A DNA stretch of 22,162 nt, taken from Porphyromonadaceae bacterium UBA2720 (GTDB lineage: Bacteria; Bacteroidota; Bacteroidia; Bacteroidales; Muribaculaceae). Below are positions 15,762-22,162 of this stretch, one piece after another. How positions within the stretch are numbered: position 1 is the first letter of the stretch; every line of letters starts with the position of its first letter. The translations under genes and the position numbers were made by a program. The notes beneath the pieces were generated by a model, which was not told the origin of the DNA, did not search any database, and saw only the letters and a program-made list of their open reading frames with translations. The stretch spans positions 1-22,162 of the forward strand of contig DEKO01000178.1 of assembly GCA_002353885.1 (NCBI GenBank), in the 5' to 3' direction.

Positions 15762-15929
15762 ATGCACAAAACCTCTACTTCTATCCCAAGGGAGCAGAGA
15801 TGTGGTGAGCAAAAGGTGGCAATGGTCAAGCCCAAGAAATCGACGGTCGACCTGATTAAGCAATTTGCAAGGGTTTACGCTTTCAGCGGCATGATGCCTG
15901 CAGGACTGGGCGCTTTTATTGCCAATTGA
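15762..15929 (+). CDS. Small basic 55-residue protein
   Basis: An ATG-to-TGA frame of 55 codons in the gap between cdsA and the uridine phosphorylase gene. The protein starts MHKTSTSIPREQRC and continues VKPKKSTVDLIKQFARVYAF, then MPAGLGAFIAN. The middle is an amphipathic basic helix; there is no signal peptide or membrane segment. The layout (Lys/Pro, then STxDxIKQFAR, then a short C-terminus ending LG.FI.N) resembles short conserved Bacteroidales proteins I recall, but I cannot name a family and this is unverified. A hairpin 39 bases after the stop could end its transcript. The overlapping minus-strand frame (15726-15953) has less protein-like composition. Function unknown. Confidence 0.6.
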   Translation: MHKTSTSIPREQRCGEQKVAMVKPKKSTVDLIKQFARVYAFSGMMPAGLGAFIAN

Positions 15930-15968
15930 CACACATCCTCTTTTCTCTCTCAAACACTAACAACAATT

Positions 15969-15992
15969 AAGGCTGCCCCGCAAGGCAGCCTT
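15969..15992. terminator. Bidirectional terminator between the 55-aa gene and udp-like gene
   Basis: Perfect 9-bp GC-rich stem (arms 15969-15977 and 15984-15992) with a 6-base loop, placed between convergent genes, 39 bases after one stop and 22 bases after the other. T-tracts are short. Confidence 0.7.
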
Positions 15993-16014
15993 TCATCTTA
16001 ATGTTACGGTGATG

Positions 16015-16899
16015 TCAATCAATCAGCAGGCGTTCAAGGACAGTGCCTACCAGGTCGTTGACCGCGCCTTTGTAGTTGGTGTTGGCTTCGGTTGCTACAC
16101 GGTTGGCAATGATTGAACAGATGGTCATGGCACGATGACCCAGAATCTTGGCAAGACCTTGCAGCGCAGCGCTCTCCATCTCATAGTTGGTGATGTGGCC
16201 ACCAGCATACTCGAACGCCTCGATGCGGTGATTCAGTTCGGGCTCGGCAAGACGGGCGCGAACCTCACGTCCTTGCGGGCCATAGAACCCCACAGCACTG
16301 ATGGTGTAGCCACGCACCATGTCGTCGCGGCCGATGCGCTCGACAAGCCATGGGTCAGCATCCACCACATAGGGCTTTGCAAAGAGTGGGTTCCACTGCA
16401 CATATTGGCAGAATGCTTTTTCGAACTCAAGGTCGCAAACATGGTTGCGATCGGCGTAGTAGTTGAGCACGCCGTCGAATCCCAGAGCCTTTGCTGCAAT
16501 CACAGGAGTGCCAACAGGGACATAAGTCTGCAGGCCACCTGATGTGCCGATGCGTACGATGTTGAGCGTCCGGTGCTCATCCTTGGGCAGTCTTGACGAG
16601 AAGTCGACATTGGCCAAAGCGTCTAGCTCGGTCATCACGATGTCTATATTGTCGCCTCCAATGCCGTGTGACAGTGCCATGACAGGCTTGCCAGCAAAAG
16701 TTCCACCAATAGTGTGAAACTCTCGGCTCGAGATCTCAAAATCCTGTGTGTCAAAATATTTAGCAATCATTGTCACACGACCAGGGTCGCCGCACACAAT
16801 GATGTTGTCGCACAACTGTTCGGGTTTCACATGGATGTGGAATGCCGATCCGTCGTCGTTGATAATCAACTCGCTGTCGGGAATGTATTTCTTTTCCAT
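16015..16899 (-). CDS. Uridine phosphorylase-like nucleoside phosphorylase
   Basis: A 294-residue NP-I family enzyme expected to split a nucleoside with phosphate to free base and (deoxy)ribose-1-phosphate in salvage. Family motifs: phosphate loop GDPGR (37-41), SHGIGGDNI (77-85), RIGTSGG (116-122) and NYEMESAAL (238-246), whose Glu contacts the ribose. The RIGTSGG and EMESAAL pattern fits uridine phosphorylase-type members best, hence udp-like, but the base specificity cannot be fixed from motifs. It is longer than E. coli Udp (about 253), typical for the Bacteroidetes form. Single gene with its own promoter (16932-16963) and terminator. Confidence 0.9.
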   Translation of the reverse strand: MEKKYIPDSELIINDDGSAFHIHVKPEQLCDNIIVCGDPGRVTMIAKYFDTQDFEISSREFHTIGGTFAGKPVMALSHGIGGDNIDIVMTELDALANVDFSSRLPKDEHRTLNIVRIGTSGGLQTYVPVGTPVIAAKALGFDGVLNYYADRNHVCDLEFEKAFCQYVQWNPLFAKPYVVDADPWLVERIGRDDMVRGYTISAVGFYGPQGREVRARLAEPELNHRIEAFEYAGGHITNYEMESAALQGLAKILGHRAMTICSIIANRVATEANTNYKGAVNDLVGTVLERLLID

Positions 16900-16931
16900 T
16901 GTCTTGTTGTTTAAGCTGTGATATAAAAACG

Positions 16932-16963
16932 CAAAGTTACATACAATCTCTCACATCTGCAAA
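16932..16963 (-). promoter_or_regulatory. Promoter of the uridine phosphorylase-like gene
   Basis: Minus strand: TTTG (16960-16963), 20-nt spacer, TAACTTTG (16932-16939). Complete match to the Bacteroidetes pattern, 32 bases before the ATG at 16899. Confidence 0.8.
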
Positions 16964-17031
16964 TATATTATCAGAATTTTTTGAATGGTGCTGCATTTGA
17001 AAGTTGATTTGTGCTAAGCCTTGAAATGTTG

Positions 17032-18147
17032 TCACTTCATACAATAGCGGCAACCAGGCAGTGTCAAGATGATGCCGCGGCAGTCCAGCTCGACGAGCGT
17101 GCTCATCAGTCGATAGATGGGCATGCCTAACGATGTGGCCAATGTATTGATATGAACGTCACCTTGCTGCTTGAGTATGTTGACAACAGCCTGCTCCTCC
17201 TTGTTCAGTTCGGGGAAGACCTCAAGTTGCTGGGCTTTTTGAGCCTTGCGCTCAAGGTCCCAGCTCAGTGCTTCGATCATGTCGTCGGCACAAGTGATTG
17301 ACATGGCCTGGCTGGTGCGGATGATGCGGTTGCAACCACGGGAGAACTCGTCGCCCACACGTCCTGGCACAGCCATCACGTCACGGTTGTAGCTCTGTGC
17401 CAATGAGGCTGTCACCAGCGAGCCACCATGGTCGGCACTCTCAACAATGATCGTGCAGTCGCTCAGCGCGGCGATGATGCGGTTGCGCGCAAGAAAGTTG
17501 CTGCGATGAATCTCATCGCTGCTCAGATAGTCGGTCAGCACCATGCCATGATTACGAACAATCTTCACCGCATCATTGCGGTGCATGGCAGGGTAGATGC
17601 CGTTCAGGCCTCGGGCCATCACAGCCACGGTGCTCAATCCATGCTTGAGACAGGCACGATGGGCGGCGATGTCGATGCCATAAGCCAGGCCGCTCACAAC
17701 CACAGCATCGGGCAAAGCTGTTGCCAGGTCGCGTATAAAAGTGTCGCAGAAGCTGATGCCATATTGGGTGGCATGTCTTGTCCCCACCATACTGATCACA
17801 TGACGGCTGTTAAGGTCACATGTGCCTCGGCTGTAGAGCATGCACGGCGCATCTTCGGCCTCAAGCAGACGGCGCGGATAGTCGGCGTCGGTGAAGTACG
17901 TGGTGTCGATGTGGTTCTGTACGATAAAGTCAAGCTCGCGGTCGGCTCGTTCCAGTTGCTGCTGGCGGTAGTAGTTGGTGTAGATCTTGCTGTGCCCCTT
18001 GGTCGCGTCACGCAGCTCATGCTCGCTCATGTCGAAGAAAGAACGCTCACTGCCGGCAACCTCCAGAAGTTGCCGGGCAAGCTCAACGCCCATGCCACGG
18101 ATTGACGCAAAAGCGATGCGATATCTCAATTGTTCATTGTCCATCAT
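17032..18147 (-). CDS. dprA: DNA-processing protein DprA
   Basis: DprA binds incoming single-stranded DNA and loads RecA during natural transformation. The 371-residue protein has a helical N-terminal region (about 1-75), the Rossmann-like DprA core (about 85-295) with MVGTRHATQYG, VVSGLAYGIDIAAH (150-163), GLNGIYP, FLARNRIIAALS (218-229), GGSLVTA and VMAVPGR, and a C-terminal winged-helix domain (about 312-371). The start at 18147 overlaps the thioesterase gene's 3' end by 14 bases in another frame; M2 at 18144 is equally possible. The pairing with a 4HBT thioesterase is common in Bacteroidetes. No com genes are nearby, so transformation itself cannot be inferred. Confidence 0.95.
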   Translation of the reverse strand: MMDNEQLRYRIAFASIRGMGVELARQLLEVAGSERSFFDMSEHELRDATKGHSKIYTNYYRQQQLERADRELDFIVQNHIDTTYFTDADYPRRLLEAEDAPCMLYSRGTCDLNSRHVISMVGTRHATQYGISFCDTFIRDLATALPDAVVVSGLAYGIDIAAHRACLKHGLSTVAVMARGLNGIYPAMHRNDAVKIVRNHGMVLTDYLSSDEIHRSNFLARNRIIAALSDCTIIVESADHGGSLVTASLAQSYNRDVMAVPGRVGDEFSRGCNRIIRTSQAMSITCADDMIEALSWDLERKAQKAQQLEVFPELNKEEQAVVNILKQQGDVHINTLATSLGMPIYRLMSTLVELDCRGIILTLPGCRYCMK

Positions 18148-18541
18148 CCATGCCTAGTTTTTGCCACAGTTCATCGCTTCGTGACAGTTGGCCGCCAACC
18201 AGGGTGACTATGCTCACCACGGCGCTGACCACCAACTGAGAGTTTACCTTATTATATATATCTTGATGGAACAGGTAACGAACTCCCTGATGCTCGACCC
18301 AGAGTCGGCTCACCATCACGTCGCCGCTGCGCAACGGACGCTTATAGTCAATCTCGATGCGGTTCACTACCGGGACGATGCCGTCGGCCGACATCTTGCC
18401 GAATGAGTATCCACGATTCTTGATAAACGCATGCCGTGTATGCTCTAGATAGTGCAGATAGTTGGCATTGTTGACGATGCCCTCGCTGTCCAGCTCATAG
18501 TCCCGAACAGGGATTTCGAGCGAAAAAATGTACTCTCTCAT
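18134..18541 (-). CDS. Acyl-CoA thioesterase (4HBT, YbgC/FadM type)
   Basis: A 135-residue hotdog-fold protein that should hydrolyse acyl-CoA thioesters in the cytosol. The family signature is visible near the N-terminus: VRDYELDSEGIVNNANYLHYLEHTR, with D18 as the likely catalytic residue, then N27-Y28 and E33. The strands RIEIDYKRPLRSGDVM and VEHQGVRYLFHQDIY follow as usual. Length is normal for YbgC-like proteins. A minus-strand TACCTTTG box at 18565-18572 lies 23 bases before the ATG. dprA overlaps its end by 14 bases, so the two are cotranscribed. Substrate chain length is unknown. Confidence 0.9.
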   Translation of the reverse strand: MREYIFSLEIPVRDYELDSEGIVNNANYLHYLEHTRHAFIKNRGYSFGKMSADGIVPVVNRIEIDYKRPLRSGDVMVSRLWVEHQGVRYLFHQDIYNKVNSQLVVSAVVSIVTLVGGQLSRSDELWQKLGMDDGQ

Positions 18542-18564
18542 CGTGTATCGGTAATTTCGAGCCT

Positions 18565-18572
18565 CAAAGGTA
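18565..18572 (-). promoter_or_regulatory. Probable -7 box for thioesterase-dprA
   Basis: TACCTTTG on the minus strand, 23 bases before the thioesterase ATG. The expected -33 TTTG is not present at 19-21 nt. Confidence 0.5.
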
Positions 18573-18615
18573 CAAAAAATCTTCCAATCTTAGCTGCTTA
18601 TTACACAAAATTCGC

Positions 18616-18623
18616 TAATTTTG
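18616..18623 (+). promoter_or_regulatory. Probable -7 box for the PAS gene
   Basis: TAATTTTG matches TAnnTTTG, 59 bases before the PAS gene ATG. No clear -33 box is seen. It faces away from the thioesterase promoter in the 141-base divergent gap. Confidence 0.45.
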
Positions 18624-18682
18624 CAACTTGTTATTGCGACAATAAAATCTTAATCTCATAATTCTTAATTGTTGATTTGAAA

Positions 18683-19009
18683 ATGGATTGGGCTGAACAA
18701 CTGCATTGTGCCATCACAGTGTGTGACAACGAGGGAACAGTAATCTATATGAACGAGCGTTCGCGCCAGACCTTCAACAAGGGTGGCGAGACCATGGTGG
18801 GAAAGAACCTGTTTCCCTGTCACAAGGAGCGCTCGCAGCAGATGATCCGGCACATGATGGAGTCGGACACCACTAACTGCTACACCATTACCAAGAATGG
18901 TGTGCGCAAGATGATATTCCAGTCGCCGTGGAAGGTCGATGGCCAAGTGAAGGGCATGGTCGAAATTTCCATCATCCTTCCTGATGAGATGCCCCACTAT
19001 GACCGATAA
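18683..19009 (+). CDS. Single PAS-domain protein
   Basis: A 108-residue protein consisting almost entirely of one PAS fold. It begins MDWAEQLHCAITVCDNEGTVIYMNERSRQTF, the usual strand-strand-helix opening with the YMNE motif, and ends with GQVKGMVEISIILPDEMPHY, the closing strand. H, C and aromatic residues within could hold a ligand, but none is diagnostic. No histidine kinase, GGDEF or DNA-binding domain is attached. A TTG at 18677 would add two residues; ATG 18683 is preferred. The secreted C45-type gene starts 18 bases after its stop, so they are probably cotranscribed. A sensor or adaptor role is inference. Confidence 0.82.
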   Translation: MDWAEQLHCAITVCDNEGTVIYMNERSRQTFNKGGETMVGKNLFPCHKERSQQMIRHMMESDTTNCYTITKNGVRKMIFQSPWKVDGQVKGMVEISIILPDEMPHYDR

Positions 19010-19027
19010 TCAAGTTAATCTTGTAAT

Positions 19028-20158
19028 ATGAAACGATACTTCCTAGCATTCTTACTGCTTGTGGCAATGGTGACTGTTGCCGAAGCTTGCACGTCGGCCA
19101 TTGTCAGTGGTCGGCTCACTGCCAATGGCAGGCCGTTGTTGTGGAAAAACCGCGACACCGGCGATCAGAACAACCGCGTTGAGCGTATCAAGGCGCATGA
19201 CGGTCTCTATGAATTTGTCGCACTCTTCGATGCGCGCGACACTAAGGACTCGGCTGCATGGCTGGGCTTCAATGAACGCGGATTCGCCATCATGAATACT
19301 GCATCCTATAACCTGAACGATGACAATGTGCCCGAGCGAGATATGGACAGGGAGGGTGTCGTCATGCGTTATGCACTGGAGCGCTGCACCACGGTCGATG
19401 ACTTCGAACGAGTGCTAGAGCAACTGCCCAAGCCGTTAGGCGTTGAGGCCAATTTCGGTGTTATCGATGCGCAAGGCAATGGCGCCTACTTCGAAACAGG
19501 CAATTTCAAATGGGTAAAATATGATTTAGCTGCTGAGCCCACAGGCATTCTCACCCGCACCAACTACTCGGTCAGCGGTCGTGAAGGCCAGGGCAATGGC
19601 TATATCCGCCACGACAACGAGCGCGAATTGCTGCGTCCTTATATTCTAGAGCGCAATATCACACCCGCCACATTCACCGAGGTCATCTCGCGCACCTTTT
19701 ATCACAGTCGTCTGGGGCAGAACTTCAACGAAAGTGGGCAGGAGTGGATTGTTGACCAGGATTTCATACCGCGTCGCATCAGCACAGCATCGGTTGTCAT
19801 TGAGGGAGTGCTGCCGGGCGAAGATTCCAGCCTCACCACGATGTGGATAGCATTGGGCTACCCACCATGCGCCGAGGTGTTTGCTGCATGGACCGGAGAA
19901 AATGGCGTGCCTGATGTGTTGCGCGGGACAACCAAAAATCGGCACTCGGTGCAGTGCGACTTGGTCAATGAACGCGAGGCCGAAGTTTTCAGCATCAAGC
20001 GTGGCAACGGGCAGCACTACATCAACCTGTCCAAACTTTACAACAAGGAGGGTACAGGCTATGTACAAGTCTTGACTCGCAAGAACATGAAAACCTATGA
20101 AGAGGGATACGCCGAGCTGGCACGTCGTCGAGCCGCGTTGTCCAAGAAGAGACACTGA
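19028..20158 (+). CDS. Secreted Ntn-hydrolase of C45 / linear amide C-N hydrolase type
   Basis: A 376-residue exported hydrolase of the acyl-CoA:6-aminopenicillanate acyltransferase/C45 group, which cleaves linear amide bonds using an N-terminal cysteine. The signal peptide (1-20) ends AEA and the next residue is Cys21 in CTSAIVSG, so signal peptidase cleavage would itself expose the nucleophile. LLWKNRDT (37-44) with the conserved Arg-Asp, GFNERGFAIMNT and ANFGVIDAQGNGAYFET are family segments. Substrate is unknown; peptides or acyl-amino acids are possible. It follows the PAS gene by 18 bases. A hairpin starts 25 bases after its stop. Confidence 0.85.
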   Translation: MKRYFLAFLLLVAMVTVAEACTSAIVSGRLTANGRPLLWKNRDTGDQNNRVERIKAHDGLYEFVALFDARDTKDSAAWLGFNERGFAIMNTASYNLNDDNVPERDMDREGVVMRYALERCTTVDDFERVLEQLPKPLGVEANFGVIDAQGNGAYFETGNFKWVKYDLAAEPTGILTRTNYSVSGREGQGNGYIRHDNERELLRPYILERNITPATFTEVISRTFYHSRLGQNFNESGQEWIVDQDFIPRRISTASVVIEGVLPGEDSSLTTMWIALGYPPCAEVFAAWTGENGVPDVLRGTTKNRHSVQCDLVNEREAEVFSIKRGNGQHYINLSKLYNKEGTGYVQVLTRKNMKTYEEGYAELARRRAALSKKRH

Positions 20159-20183
20159 TTATCTTAACATTAATTTTTTTGTG

Positions 20184-20204
20184 TGCCTCGGTTCTGCCGA
20201 GGCA
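20184..20204 (+). terminator. Hairpin between C45-type gene and DUF486 gene
   Basis: Perfect 8-bp GC-rich stem (20184-20191 with 20197-20204), 5-base loop, followed by ATTCTTTG. It ends 12 bases before the DUF486 ATG, so it is either a terminator of the upstream gene or a leader hairpin. Confidence 0.55.
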
Positions 20205-20216
20205 ATTCTTTGAAAA

Positions 20217-20597
20217 ATGAACTGGACTGCTATTGCCACCTTGGCACTGCTCGTTGTGAGCAATATCGTCATGACCTTTGCATGGTATGGCCATCTTAAG
20301 CTACAGTCTGAAGGCATCAGCACGCACTGGCCGCTGATTGGCGTCATCTTGTTCTCGTGGGGAATAGCCCTGTTTGAGTACATGTTTATGGTGCCAGCCA
20401 ACCGAATCGGGTATTCTGAGAATGGTGGGCCATTCAGCCTAATGCAGCTCAAGGTCATCCAAGAGGTGATCACGCTCACAGTCTTCACCGTCTTTGTGAC
20501 CATCTTTTTCAAAAACGAACATCTGCACTGGAATCACTTTGTGGCTTTCTTCCTGCTAATCGCCGCAGTGTATTTCGCATTCCTTAAGGTCGACTGA
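20217..20597 (+). CDS. DUF486 (DMT family) membrane protein
   Basis: A 126-residue inner-membrane protein with four hydrophobic segments (about 5-25, 37-60, 80-98, 104-122). DUF486 features: NIVMTFAWYGHLK near the start, WGIALFEYMFMVPANRIGY in the middle, and FSLMQLKVIQEVITLTVF followed by HWNHFVAFFLLIAAVYFAF at the end. The family is related to small multidrug-resistance/DMT proteins but its role is unknown. It starts 58 bases after the C45-type gene with a hairpin between, so cotranscription is uncertain. A shared terminator (20734-20765) lies downstream. Confidence 0.92.
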   Translation: MNWTAIATLALLVVSNIVMTFAWYGHLKLQSEGISTHWPLIGVILFSWGIALFEYMFMVPANRIGYSENGGPFSLMQLKVIQEVITLTVFTVFVTIFFKNEHLHWNHFVAFFLLIAAVYFAFLKVD

Positions 20598-20733
20598 GAC
20601 TGTCACTGTCAAAAATAATAGTTTTTTAGTTGGATAAGGACTTTAGGGTGATTCCAGACCACTACCTGCGTCGAAGGAACTACTGGCACTGTCAAGATGG
20701 TCAAAAGAGTTTGGTGATTCTTGAAAAAAATAT

Positions 20734-20765
20734 CGGGCGGCTATGCCATCATGCATAGCTGCCCG
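20734..20765. terminator. Bidirectional terminator between DUF486 and L,D-transpeptidase genes
   Basis: 13-bp stem (20734-20746 with 20753-20765), one G-U wobble, 6-base loop. The minus strand continues TATTTTTTTC, fitting termination of the L,D-transpeptidase gene. The rest of the 190-base gap (20598-20787) shows no gene I can support. Confidence 0.8.
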
Positions 20766-20787
20766 TTGAGTTTTGTTCGGTGGTGGT

Positions 20788-22071
20788 TCAGTGTGTATAG
20801 GCCGAGAGCAAGATGTGCTGAGGCGCAGTTTGTTCGACTACCATCATGACTGAGCTCAGTGGCAGGTTGCTCAGTGCAAAGCAGCCTTCGCTGAGTTTGC
20901 CCAACTTGAGGTAACGCGGATAAATCTCCCCTTCATAGCGCATGCCGCCATGCACCTTGATGCCTCGCATCCGAGCATTGCTGTTGGTCGAGTCCAAACC
21001 CTCGACGTTGATGGCCATGCGGCCGTTCTTGTACATGCGGTGCACATCGTCAATCTGATACAGGCCCAGCGATGTGGCACAACTGCCATGCTCATTGCTG
21101 AATTGTGGCACTCTCTCGCTGCTGCCACTGCCACAGCCATGAGCGCACTTGCTGCTGATGACCACCCGCTGCTTGGTATAGTCGTAGACAAAGAATCGAG
21201 TTTTGCCTGAGGGGATGCTGAAGTCGACAAACATCACATATTGCTCGTTGTAGCCGCGTTGCACAGCTTGCTCATGGGTTGCGGCCAGGCGTGTCTGAGA
21301 GATGGGGCGATGTTCGAGGACAATGTCCCGTGCCACTTGCTGTAATGAGTCACCAGCAGGGTAAAGGTCGGCATCGGTCATTGCTTCGAGCAAATGGCGA
21401 TAGCTTTGTGCCATTCGCGCAGTGTCGGCCACACTGCTAGGCAACAGGTGGATGCGACGTGCCAGTGACAATGTGGTGTCTGCTGTAGCGTGTGTCAGTA
21501 TCAGGTTGCGAACACGGTGGCGAGCCAACTGGGTGACTTGGCGACCTTGAGCTGTGCGGTCGACTAGCGTGATGTCGTTAACGTCAACACGCATGCCACA
21601 GTGGTTCAACCACGGCACCAAGTCGTTGTCCAGCAAGCGCAACAGTCCGTTGCGCTGCGGCGACTTCTCAGTCGTGCGGCTCAGCACCATCACATAGCAG
21701 CTGTCCATGGCTGGCCACTGTTCAAGTAGCGTGTTGTAGTCCTCGTCGGCATGCTGCACTACCACCACCACGGGATACTGCTTGAGGCTGTCAACCACTG
21801 CCGGTCGGCGCACCATGATACGGCCGTGCACCTTGTCGCGGTCAGGAAACCACTTGTTATATAATAAGGTAGCAGGAGCACTGGTCTTCAATAACACGAA
21901 TTGACGGTCGGTCAGCAGCAGGTTGTCACGTTGGCTGGCGTCAAGCAGGGAGTAGGGCCATGCCATAAGCCAAGCTACAGCAACCACTAGCGGCACTGCA
22001 AGCGAGGCGATTTTGAGTAGTTTTTTGGTAGATTTTGCCAATTTTCCGAAATTTTTGGCGAAGGTACGCAT
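20788..22071 (-). CDS. Membrane-anchored L,D-transpeptidase (YkuD_2 type)
   Basis: A 427-residue envelope protein expected to form or exchange 3-3 peptidoglycan cross-links. A basic N-terminus (1-20) and one membrane segment (about 21-43) anchor it. Residues 44-270 have no recognised domain. The catalytic domain (about 280-420) contains FVDFSIPSGKTRFFVYDY, a Cys-rich stretch with CAHGCGSGSS and SCATSLGLYQI, then KVHGGMRYE with H374 and KLSEGCFAL with S395 and nucleophile C397, the H-x-G / S-x-G-C pattern of the family. The HGCG and SCATSLG segments are typical of YkuD_2. The start at 22071 follows an A-tract; a TACCTTCG just inside the gene is a weak promoter lookalike. Confidence 0.9.
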   Translation of the reverse strand: MRTFAKNFGKLAKSTKKLLKIASLAVPLVVAVAWLMAWPYSLLDASQRDNLLLTDRQFVLLKTSAPATLLYNKWFPDRDKVHGRIMVRRPAVVDSLKQYPVVVVVQHADEDYNTLLEQWPAMDSCYVMVLSRTTEKSPQRNGLLRLLDNDLVPWLNHCGMRVDVNDITLVDRTAQGRQVTQLARHRVRNLILTHATADTTLSLARRIHLLPSSVADTARMAQSYRHLLEAMTDADLYPAGDSLQQVARDIVLEHRPISQTRLAATHEQAVQRGYNEQYVMFVDFSIPSGKTRFFVYDYTKQRVVISSKCAHGCGSGSSERVPQFSNEHGSCATSLGLYQIDDVHRMYKNGRMAINVEGLDSTNSNARMRGIKVHGGMRYEGEIYPRYLKLGKLSEGCFALSNLPLSSVMMVVEQTAPQHILLSAYTH

Positions 22072-22086
22072 TTTTTTTGGAAAAAA

Positions 22087-22118
22087 CTTGTGGGGTTCAA
22101 AAAAAAGTTCTACCTTTG
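22087..22118 (+). promoter_or_regulatory. Promoter of the tRNA gene
   Basis: CTTG (22087-22090), 20-nt spacer, TACCTTTG (22111-22118). The -7 box is a perfect match and the -33 box matches three of four; the tRNA starts 15 bases later. Confidence 0.75.
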
Positions 22119-22133
22119 CATCGCAATTGAGAT

Positions 22134-22162
22134 AGGAGCGTAGCCCAGTTGGTTTAGAGCGC
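22134..22162 (+). tRNA. 5' end of a tRNA gene (isoacceptor not determinable)
   Basis: Bases from 22134 read as a 7-nt acceptor strand, T8-A9 at 22141-22142, then a D-arm (GCCC, loop with AGTTGGTTTA, GAGC) typical of bacterial tRNAs. The anticodon lies beyond the window edge. Confidence 0.8.

Noticed and set aside
15726..15953. A 75-codon minus-strand frame opposite the 55-aa gene
   Set aside because: Its composition (Cys, His, Ser-rich, no domain) looks like a shadow; the plus-strand frame has the more protein-like sequence.
20598..20733. Open plus-strand frame and repeated ACTGTCA and GGTGATTC words between DUF486 and the L,D-transpeptidase gene
   Set aside because: No start codon in the frame and no recognised protein; the repeats are too short to call an element.
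1..22162. CRISPR arrays, insertion sequences, prophage or integrative element boundaries
   Set aside because: No regularly spaced repeats, transposase, integrase or phage-like frames were found on either strand.

Overview
The window looks like a piece of a Bacteroidales chromosome (Bacteroides/Prevotella/Muribaculaceae type). Three things point there. Promoters match the Bacteroidetes sigma-AB pattern (TTTG, about 20 nt, TAnnTTTG) and Shine-Dalgarno sites are largely absent. Several gene families are typical of the phylum (DUF4836, DUF3332, MltF-type transglycosylase, YkuD_2 L,D-transpeptidase, C45-type Ntn hydrolase). The prolyl-tRNA synthetase is of the archaeal/eukaryotic-like type. I assigned families by reading motifs, not by database search.

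Layout. 1-2069: 3' end of proS (+), a small PD-(D/E)XK nuclease-like protein (-) and holA (+), the last two divergent from one compact promoter region. 2070-5877: minus-strand block with a DUF3089 alpha/beta hydrolase, a PUA/EVE-like protein, the aguA-aguB pair (agmatine to putrescine) and a 79-residue acidic protein. 6099-8209: plus-strand pair, a DUF4836 protein and a GNAT acetyltransferase, closed by a perfect 21-bp hairpin. 8285-10545: minus-strand GH13 lipoprotein and an AT-rich gene for a secreted JAMM-like protein. 10694-15623: minus-strand run cdsA, purM, mltF, DUF3332, EamA transporter, read from one good promoter. 15762-15929: an easily missed 55-codon plus-strand gene. 16015-18541: uridine phosphorylase-like gene, then dprA with an acyl-CoA thioesterase (all minus). 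18683-20597: plus-strand PAS protein, secreted C45-type Ntn hydrolase and DUF486 membrane protein. 20788-22071: membrane-anchored L,D-transpeptidase (-). The window ends inside a plus-strand tRNA gene with a clear promoter.

How the genes work together. Most are housekeeping: translation (proS, tRNA), replication (holA), DNA uptake/recombination (dprA), purine synthesis (purM), phospholipid synthesis (cdsA), polyamine synthesis (aguAB), nucleoside salvage (udp-like) and peptidoglycan remodelling (mltF, L,D-transpeptidase). No phage, insertion sequence, CRISPR array, toxin-antitoxin pair or defence island was seen. The most unusual items are the AT-rich JAMM-like secreted protein, the unlisted 55-aa small protein, and several dense regulatory arrangements: a stop codon inside a terminator stem, divergent promoters sharing one start zone, and abutting convergent stop codons. 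I do not see a clear new multi-gene system.
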